Assembly (NCBI RefSeq): GCF_900188315.1
Contig: NZ_LT897781.1
Span: 3,410,001 to 3,474,000 of the forward strand
Direction: 5' to 3'
Length of the DNA: 64,000 nt
Origin: Marinobacter sp. es.042
GTDB lineage: Bacteria > Pseudomonadota > Gammaproteobacteria > Pseudomonadales > Oleiphilaceae
The number at the start of each line of letters is the position of its first letter. Position 1 is the first letter of the stretch. This document shows positions 58,294-64,000 of the stretch, one piece after another. Both the position numbers and the translations under genes were made by a program. Under the pieces are notes generated by a model. The model saw only the letters and a list, made by a program, of their open reading frames with translations, did not search any database and was not told where the DNA came from.

Positions 58294-59397
58294 TTACTCC
58301 AGGCCCATCGGATCCGTCTCGTCATCCCAGTCCGGGGTGAAATGAGCCGCAACCACGTCTTCCGGCACATCGGCCACGCTCGAGTAACTCCATTTTGGCT
58401 GGCGGTCCTTGTCGATAGCCAGAGCCCGGATTCCCTCTGCCAGGTCAGGCCGGCGGATGCATTCGGAAACCATCGCCAGTTCCATGCGGAAGGCGTCCTT
58501 CAGGGACATTTGCTGCGCTTTCTGTAACTGGGTCCAGACCAGCCATGCAGAGACCGGGCATCCGTTTCTGAGCGTGTTCATACAGGCATGCCACCAGTCG
58601 CAGTCAACCTCCGCTGCCAGCAGTTGATCAACGATGTCCGGAAGTTCATCGCCGGCGCTCAGCCTGGCAATCCGCTGTTCGTGCCGGGCGAGGTGACTGG
58701 GTGGCAGTGTCCGGTAATCCGGTGTCTGGATCTGGTTGAGTAACCTGAACAGTCGATTGTCATCGGCGGCGGTTTGGCCGGTCCAGCGTTCCGAGGCCAG
58801 TCGGTCAAGCAGGCGATCCCGGTCCTCCGGCAGGATGGCCATGTCGGCGAGACCAACCCGCAGCGTATCGCTGACGTTCAAACGGGCGCCGGTCAACCCC
58901 ATGAACAGCCCCAGCCTTCCAGGCAGCCGTTTCAAAAACCAGCTGGCACCCACATCCGGAAACAGCCCGATCGTGATCTCGGGCATTGCCAGCGTGACAT
59001 CCGGCGTAACCAGCCGATACCGGCAGCCTGAGAACACACCAAGACCGCCGCCCATCACCACGCCGTGGGCTATACCCAGCACGGGCTTTGGGAAGCGATG
59101 GATTTTGTAATCCATCCGGTATTCCCGGCTGAAAAACCGTACCGGTTTCTCCGGCTCTTGCCCGTCGAGAATTGCATCATAGAGTTCGCGGATATCACCG
59201 CCGGCGCAAAAGGCTCTCTCACCGGCGCCCTGAATGACCACGATGCAGATTCGGTCATCATTGGCCCAGCGGTCCAGGATGTCCTGGATCTGCTCGATCA
59301 TGTGTTCGGAAAGCGCGTTGAGAGTGCCCGGGGAGTTCAGTGTAAGAACACCCATGTGCCCTTCGCGGCATGCAAGTTCCTCGGCCTCTACAGACAT
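58294..59397 (-). CDS. 3-hydroxyisobutyryl-CoA hydrolase-like crotonase
   Basis: The 367-residue enzyme belongs to the crotonase superfamily. The oxyanion region is GVVMGGGLGVFSG, and E140 and D148 in AMPEITIGLFPDVG fit the HIBCH pattern. The length and C-terminal helical part also match HIBCH. It would free 3-hydroxyisobutyrate from CoA in valine breakdown; the rest of that pathway is not in the window, so enoyl-CoA hydratase activity remains possible. Confidence 0.82.
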   Translation of the reverse strand: MSVEAEELACREGHMGVLTLNSPGTLNALSEHMIEQIQDILDRWANDDRICIVVIQGAGERAFCAGGDIRELYDAILDGQEPEKPVRFFSREYRMDYKIHRFPKPVLGIAHGVVMGGGLGVFSGCRYRLVTPDVTLAMPEITIGLFPDVGASWFLKRLPGRLGLFMGLTGARLNVSDTLRVGLADMAILPEDRDRLLDRLASERWTGQTAADDNRLFRLLNQIQTPDYRTLPPSHLARHEQRIARLSAGDELPDIVDQLLAAEVDCDWWHACMNTLRNGCPVSAWLVWTQLQKAQQMSLKDAFRMELAMVSECIRRPDLAEGIRALAIDKDRQPKWSYSSVADVPEDVVAAHFTPDWDDETDPMGLE

Positions 59398-59515
59398 TGG
59401 CGTTTTCTCCGGAGAATTAAATCAATCTTGGATACGGAATCGAACGTACTTTCACCCTAATAGCCAGAACAGGAAAGAGGACTAACGTCGAAAAGATGTC
59501 CTTGACCTATCGCAT

Positions 59516-59543
59516 TTGAGGTTGCCCCGCTCTGTGCTATAAG
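59516..59543 (+). promoter_or_regulatory. Candidate sigma-70 promoter for the cytochrome c gene
   Basis: TTGAGG (59516-59521) and TATAAG (59538-59543) are 16 bp apart, about 75 nt before the cytochrome start. This is the best matched promoter in the gap between divergent genes. Confidence 0.5.
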
Positions 59544-59616
59544 TGCAAGTCAGTTTAGTGCCCGGCCTCCGAACCGGCCTTAAAATCTGGAAAATGACGA
59601 TGAGAGGGTAATAACA

Positions 59617-59952
59617 ATGAATCTGAAACACTACGCTGTTGCGGGAATTTTTGCGCTTGGCGCTGCTGTGCCTGCAGTAGTTTCTGCCGCAGATGCCGAA
59701 GCCGGCAAGGCCAAGGCGGCTGTCTGTGCCGCGTGCCATGGCCAGAATGGTCTTGCGCAAATCCCGACATACCCGAACCTGGCGGGCCAGAACGAGCAGT
59801 ACCTGGTATCGGCCCTGAAGGCGTACAAGAACAAGCAACGCTCTGGCGGCCAGGCCGCGATTATGCAGGGGCAGGCTGCTGCCCTGAGTGACGCCGACAT
59901 TGCCAATCTGGCGGCCTACTTCGCGAGCCTGCCGGCAGACGGCGGCAAGTAA
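59617..59952 (+). CDS. Periplasmic class I cytochrome c
   Basis: The 111-residue protein has a signal peptide ending VSAADA and one heme site CAACH (C37, C40, H41). A Pro-rich stretch ([15 protein letters not shown]) and a Met near residue 86 could be the distal ligand. It is like the c5/c4 group of soluble electron carriers. No oxidase gene is adjacent. Confidence 0.9.
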   Translation: MNLKHYAVAGIFALGAAVPAVVSAADAEAGKAKAAVCAACHGQNGLAQIPTYPNLAGQNEQYLVSALKAYKNKQRSGGQAAIMQGQAAALSDADIANLAAYFASLPADGGK

Positions 59953-59976
59953 GCCTTACGCTGTCAGCGAAGCGGC

Positions 59977-61359
59977 TTAGGCCGCTCCGCTGACGATGCG
60001 ATAGCTCGGTCTGTAGGCCGAAGAACCCGGTAGTTTCATCCGGTTCTGGGTCACAAACTGCTCGAGCATGGCTTCGAGCGGTTTTATCAGAGTCGGGTCG
60101 CCTGCGATTTCGAACGGCCCCTTCTCCTGAACCTGCCGTATACCACCCTCCTTGACGTTACCGGCAACAATGCCACTGAATGCCTTGCGCAAATTCGCAG
60201 CGATCAGGTGCACAGGCTGGTCCCGATGCAGCTCCAGCGCCCGCATGTTGTCGTGATTGGGCTCGAACGGCAGCTGGAACACCGGGTCGATCTTCAGCAT
60301 CCAGTTGAAATAATAGGCATCCTGCATGGCGCGCCGGAACGTCTCGACCTCCTTCATCCCTTTTTTCATGGTCTGGGCCACGCGCACCGGATCGTCGATG
60401 ATGATCTCGTATTTGCTCGCAGCCCCATCCCCGAGGGCGTTCCTGATGAACTTGTCGATCATCTCGAAGTATTCCGCGTTTTCCTGCCGGCCGGTAAATA
60501 CCACCGGGAAGGGCAAATCCGCGTTGTCCGGATGCAGCAGGATCCCGAGCAGGTAGAGAATTTCCTCGGCGGTGCCGACACCGCCCGGGAATACAATCAC
60601 GCCGTGACCACATCGAACGAACGCTTCCAGGCGCTTTTCAATGTCCGGCATGATGACCAGTTCATTGACGATAGGGTTTGGGGCTTCGGCGCCAATGATG
60701 CCGGGTTCTGTAATACCGATGTAGCGACCGTTCTTTACCCGCTGCTTGGCGTGGCCAATGGTGGCACCTTTCATGGGACCTTTCATGGCACCCGGGCCAC
60801 ATCCGGTGCAGATGCTCAGGGCCCTGAGCCCCAACTGATGACCGACATCCTTGCTGTACTGGTATTCATCATGGCCGATTGAGTGACCACCCCAGCAGAC
60901 CACGAGGTCTGGTTGTCGTCCTGCCTGCAGCACCCGGGCGTTGCGGAGAATGTGGAACACGTAATTGGTCAGGTCCTCCGGATCATCCCGGCGAAAACCG
61001 GCGGCTGTCTGAGGGATTGAATGCGAGTAGATAATGTCTCGTAGAACCGAGAACAGGTGCTCGCGGATCGCCCTGAGCATTTCGCCATCAACAAAGGCAT
61101 GGCCGGGCGCATTGATCAGTTCCAGTTTGAGGCCCCGGGGCTGCGGTACCAGGCGGACATCAAAGTCGGCATGGGATTCCATCAATGCCTTGCAGTCGTC
61201 AGTCTCGATGCCGGTATTGAGAACCGCCAGCGCGCATTGGCGAAACAGCCGGTAAAGGCCGCCTTCGCTGCGGTCCTTGAGGCGGTTGACCTCATGATTG
61301 GAGAGAATTTCAAGGCTGCCCTCTGGTGAGACGAGGGCATTGATGGTGGTTTCCTGCAT
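59977..61359 (-). CDS. ppnN: Nucleotide 5'-monophosphate nucleosidase
   Basis: PpnN (YgdH) splits purine and pyrimidine nucleoside monophosphates into base and ribose phosphate. The 460-residue form from ATG 61359 (AGGAG eleven bases before) compares with 454 in E. coli. Marker segments are VCWGGHSIGHDEYQY, CTGCGPGAMKGPMKG, and the Lonely-guy-like PGGVGTAEE. In E. coli ppGpp stimulates it; whether that holds here is inference. It is divergent from thiI by 110 nt. Confidence 0.93.
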   Translation of the reverse strand: MQETTINALVSPEGSLEILSNHEVNRLKDRSEGGLYRLFRQCALAVLNTGIETDDCKALMESHADFDVRLVPQPRGLKLELINAPGHAFVDGEMLRAIREHLFSVLRDIIYSHSIPQTAAGFRRDDPEDLTNYVFHILRNARVLQAGRQPDLVVCWGGHSIGHDEYQYSKDVGHQLGLRALSICTGCGPGAMKGPMKGATIGHAKQRVKNGRYIGITEPGIIGAEAPNPIVNELVIMPDIEKRLEAFVRCGHGVIVFPGGVGTAEEILYLLGILLHPDNADLPFPVVFTGRQENAEYFEMIDKFIRNALGDGAASKYEIIIDDPVRVAQTMKKGMKEVETFRRAMQDAYYFNWMLKIDPVFQLPFEPNHDNMRALELHRDQPVHLIAANLRKAFSGIVAGNVKEGGIRQVQEKGPFEIAGDPTLIKPLEAMLEQFVTQNRMKLPGSSAYRPSYRIVSGAA

Positions 61360-61469
61360 TAACGGTGAAACTCCTGGATGTTGCGGAAATGCCCGATTTT
61401 GAGGCACGCAGTCAAAAGGGTAGACTAAGGCCTTTCAGTACAATACGCCACCCGACAAAATTCCGATTT

Positions 61470-62924
61470 ATGAAACTGCTTATTCGTCCCGCTCCGGAAG
61501 TTGCTATCAAGAGTAAACCCGTCCGTCGCCAGCAGATGCGTCATCTGCGCCAGAACATCCGAAAGCTGCTGGCGCGGCTTGATCCGGAGATTCGGGTTGA
61601 AGGCAGTTGGGACAGGGTAGACGTGGAGGTGCCAGACGGTCGTGGGTTGTCCGGGCCGGCCCTTGAGCTGCTTTTGCGCATACCGGGCATTTCCACGATC
61701 CAGGAAATCGGAGCGTTTCCATTTGTCAGTCTGGAAGATGTTGCCGAGAAGGCTGTTGAGGCCTTTGCGGACCGGTTGACTGGCAAAACCTTTGCCGTCA
61801 GGGCCCGACGTCACGGTGAACACAGTTTCCGCTCTATTGATCTGGAGCGTACCGTGGGTGCCGCGCTTATGCAGGCATCGGGTGCCAGTGGGGTTGATCT
61901 GAAATCTCCACAGGTTGAGGTGCGGATTGAAGTCCAGGACGACCAGTTCCATATTGCCCATCGCAAGCACCGGGGTTTGGGCGGCTATCCGCTGGGCAGT
62001 GTCGAAAATGTGCTGACCCTGATTTCCGGGGGCTATGATTCGTCCGTGGCGGCTTACCTGATGATGCGTCGGGGTTTGCGCAGCCACTTCCTGTTTTTCA
62101 ACCTCGGTGGCACGGCTCACGAGGTTGGTGTGCGCCAGGTAGTGCACTACCTGTGGGATCGCTATGGTGCCTCCCACAGTGCCAAGTTTATTTCGGTTCC
62201 GTTCGAAGGCGTGGTTGCAGAAATCATGCGTTCGGTGAGCCACCGTCACTGGGGTGTGGTGTTGAAACGCCAGATGCTTATGGCGGCTGCCGACATTGCA
62301 AAAAAGAACAACGCCTCTGGCGTGGTGACAGGGGATGCGGTGGCCCAGGTGTCCAGCCAGACCCTGAGCAACCTGAACGTGGTGGACCGGGCCAGTGACG
62401 AGGCGGTCCTGCGGCCCCTGGTGGCGATGGACAAGGAATCCATCATCCGCATCGCCCGGGAAATTGGCACCGAAGTCTATGCCCGCAACATGCCCGAATA
62501 CTGTGGCGTCATCTCCCAGAAACCGGCTACCCGCGCCAAGCTCCATCGCGTGGAGGAAGACGAAGCCCAAATGGACACGTCAGTGCTTGCCAACGCGATT
62601 GAGGCCCGGGAAGAAACGCCGATAAACCGGTTGCTGGAAACGACCGTGACGCCGGAGGAAGTGGAGCTGGTGCAGACACCATCGGTGGATGACGTGATCA
62701 TCGACGTGCGTCACCCCTCGGAGGGCGAACAGTCACCGCTGACACTGACCAACAATGAGATCCTGCAGATCCCTTTCTACGAGCTGAATCAGCAGCTACC
62801 GGAGTTGCCGGCGAACCGGCAATACCTGCTGTATTGCGATCGCGGCACCATGAGCCGGATGCACGCGGGGCATCTGAAGGCCGAGGGGCACATGAACATA
62901 AAGGTCTATGTCCCGGCGATTTGA
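61470..62924 (+). CDS. thiI: tRNA 4-thiouridine synthase with rhodanese domain
   Basis: ThiI makes 4-thiouridine at position 8 of tRNA and can supply sulfur for thiamine thiazole. The 484-residue protein has the NFLD and THUMP domains, then the PP-loop SGGYDSS (about 185). Cys345 is in EYCGVISQK, and the rhodanese tail has the persulfide Cys456 in YCDRGTMSR, the same number as in E. coli. ATG 61470 is favoured because KLLIRPAPEVAIKSK is the usual start of the protein. Confidence 0.95.
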   Translation: MKLLIRPAPEVAIKSKPVRRQQMRHLRQNIRKLLARLDPEIRVEGSWDRVDVEVPDGRGLSGPALELLLRIPGISTIQEIGAFPFVSLEDVAEKAVEAFADRLTGKTFAVRARRHGEHSFRSIDLERTVGAALMQASGASGVDLKSPQVEVRIEVQDDQFHIAHRKHRGLGGYPLGSVENVLTLISGGYDSSVAAYLMMRRGLRSHFLFFNLGGTAHEVGVRQVVHYLWDRYGASHSAKFISVPFEGVVAEIMRSVSHRHWGVVLKRQMLMAAADIAKKNNASGVVTGDAVAQVSSQTLSNLNVVDRASDEAVLRPLVAMDKESIIRIAREIGTEVYARNMPEYCGVISQKPATRAKLHRVEEDEAQMDTSVLANAIEAREETPINRLLETTVTPEEVELVQTPSVDDVIIDVRHPSEGEQSPLTLTNNEILQIPFYELNQQLPELPANRQYLLYCDRGTMSRMHAGHLKAEGHMNIKVYVPAI

Positions 62925-62960
62925 TCTGTGAGGGGCGGTGTTCGATTGCGCATCTTTCAG

Positions 62961-62976
62961 TGTGATGCAAGTCACA
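62961..62976. promoter_or_regulatory. Perfect CRP/Vfr-type palindrome
   Basis: TGTGATGCAAGTCACA has both ideal half-sites TGTGA and TCACA with six bases between. It lies 168 nt before the start of the RTX-like gene and 37 nt after thiI. A role as cAMP-receptor-protein site for the downstream gene is inferred from match and position. Confidence 0.7.
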
Positions 62977-63144
62977 ATTCGGAGGCTGACACTTGCTCAG
63001 TCTGTGTTAGTTGCGTGTAATAGTTTTATGGCCTTGGCCCCCCTCAACATTTAGCAGAGTCTGCAGTTCGAAGATCTCTGAATAGAAACGCTTTGTTTTG
63101 GGGGGGTGCATGGATTGCACAATGAAACCTGAAAGGAAGCCCTC

Positions 63145-64000
63145 ATGGCACAGTCACGCCTGTATGTCGCCTTTTCTGCTCTCGCGTTCGCCTCTCTCGC
63201 ACTGATATTACCTCCCATACCTGCTGCGTTATCCACGCCGATGACCCCCGAGATTGTTGGCACGGAAAACAACGACTTGATCGTAGTTGGGCCGGAAGAT
63301 TCGCGAATCCTCGTCGGAACCGCAGAGGATTTGATCATTGGTGGTGCCGGCAACAACGAATACCTGATCGACGCTGGTGTGGGTCACATTACCGTTGTCG
63401 AGGTGGCCGGGCAGAACACGGTGGAATTCGGGCCTAATATTTCTTTTTCTGATGTTGCCAGTGGCCTATGGCGTTCAGGCGACGATCTACAGCTAGTATT
63501 GGGTAATGAGAATCGAACCCTTACTGTGAGTGGGTTCTTTACCGTTAAAGACACTATCGCGTCTTTTACCTTTCAGAACGGTCAGCAGCTTTCATCTACC
63601 CAACTATTCCAGGTATTTGGTGCATCGGAACCAACCGCTGATGGAGTGCCTCTCCAACTGGTTCAGGCGGGGAGTGGTGACAGTGTAATTTCAGGGTCAA
63701 GTCAAAGAGATGTTCTGGTTCCATCAGATGATACTCAAGTCTTAAAGGGGCTTGCAGGCAACGACTACCTGATTGGACGCACGTCCCCTGTCACCTTCGA
63801 GATTTATCCGGGGGACGGCCAGGATGTAGTTGTGGCCTCGTCGGGGCATCACGAGATTTTCTTCAGGGGCGGCATTACGTTTAACGATGTGGCGTCCCAG
63901 TTGCAAAAACGTGGCGATGATTTGGTACTCGGCAATCGCAATAGTGATGGCGAAGTACGCATCTACAAGTTCTTTACGCTTGCCAATACGGTTGTAGATA
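63145..64000 (+). CDS. RTX-like secreted calcium-binding protein, 3' end beyond the window
   Basis: At least 285 residues are visible, beginning at ATG 63145 after GAAAGGAAG. A hydrophobic N-terminus (about 6-30) resembles a signal peptide, unusual for type I secreted RTX proteins. Two repeats of about 145 residues follow (about 35-175, and 180 onwards). Each has a glycine-aspartate turn region (IIGGAGNNEYLI; LKGLAGNDYLIG) and a haemolysin-related segment with SFSDVASGLWRSGDDLQLVL or TFNDVASQLQKRGDDLVL. These segments match the calcium-binding haemolysin-related family. Function (adhesin, toxin or enzyme) depends on the missing C-terminus. Confidence 0.82.
   Translation, partial: MAQSRLYVAFSALAFASLALILPPIPAALSTPMTPEIVGTENNDLIVVGPEDSRILVGTAEDLIIGGAGNNEYLIDAGVGHITVVEVAGQNTVEFGPNISFSDVASGLWRSGDDLQLVLGNENRTLTVSGFFTVKDTIASFTFQNGQQLSSTQLFQVFGASEPTADGVPLQLVQAGSGDSVISGSSQRDVLVPSDDTQVLKGLAGNDYLIGRTSPVTFEIYPGDGQDVVVASSGHHEIFFRGGITFNDVASQLQKRGDDLVLGNRNSDGEVRIYKFFTLANTVVD

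Noticed and set aside
61365..61469. N-terminal extension of ThiI
   Set aside because: The family begins at KLLIRPAPEVAIKSK; the added residues overlap the ppnN promoter region.

Overview
The window looks like a chromosomal segment of a marine gammaproteobacterium, most likely Marinobacter or a close relative. This rests on overall coding style (GC-rich, densely packed genes on both strands), on the marine proteobacterial dedicated sortase system, and on housekeeping proteins (CysK, AcnA, ThiI, PpnN, TmcA, LysO, TatD) that read as typical gammaproteobacterial versions. I ran no database search, so the genus is an inference. I see no rRNA, tRNA, CRISPR array or intact insertion sequence.

Layout. 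1-2850 is a small accessory patch: an AbiEi/AbiEii type IV toxin-antitoxin pair whose toxin frame carries an in-frame amber codon near its start, followed by a decayed PD-(D/E)XK-like nuclease gene and a membrane-protein fragment. 3010-8951 holds an outer-membrane barrel, cysK, a diguanylate cyclase with three tandem solute-binding domains, mgsA and a DUF815 ATPase. 8952-15905 is the sortase locus: DUF3422 protein, histidine kinase and response regulator on the minus strand; VIT/VWA sortase target and class GN sortase on the plus strand. 15954-20636 carries plsC, two small membrane proteins, a DUF2202 protein, an OmpA-like domain protein and a rhomboid protease. 20757-26456 carries a zinc-finger/TPR membrane protein, an ABC exporter, and a SCO-type thiol protein coupled to a chemoreceptor. 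acnA follows at 26717-29479.

29502-39399 is a dense signalling block: three hybrid-sensor-like histidine kinases in one minus-strand operon, divergent from three response regulators (Hpt-REC-REC-GGDEF, REC-HDOD, stand-alone REC). 39499-41136 holds DUF2288, an unrecognised gene and lysO. 41240-45735 is a second c-di-GMP block: an orphan solute-binding lipoprotein overlapping a PhnD-PAS-PAS-GGDEF protein, convergent with an HD-GYP phosphodiesterase. The rest is housekeeping: TatD, PPK2, a DadA-type oxidoreductase, a SPOUT methyltransferase, a second methyltransferase, DUF4124, an OmpA/TSP3 porin, a UvrD-like helicase, DUF2237, TmcA, an ankyrin lipoprotein, a HIBCH-like hydrolase, cytochrome c, PpnN and ThiI. 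The window ends inside an RTX-like secreted protein with a perfect CRP-type palindrome upstream.

The most notable unexplained structure is a dispersed palindromic element present twice (20647-20755 and 48837-48920), each time wedged between the stop codons of convergent genes. A 28-nt core is 27/28 identical, while the outer arms and the inner hairpin differ in sequence but keep perfect pairing. That is the pattern expected of selection on a folded structure.
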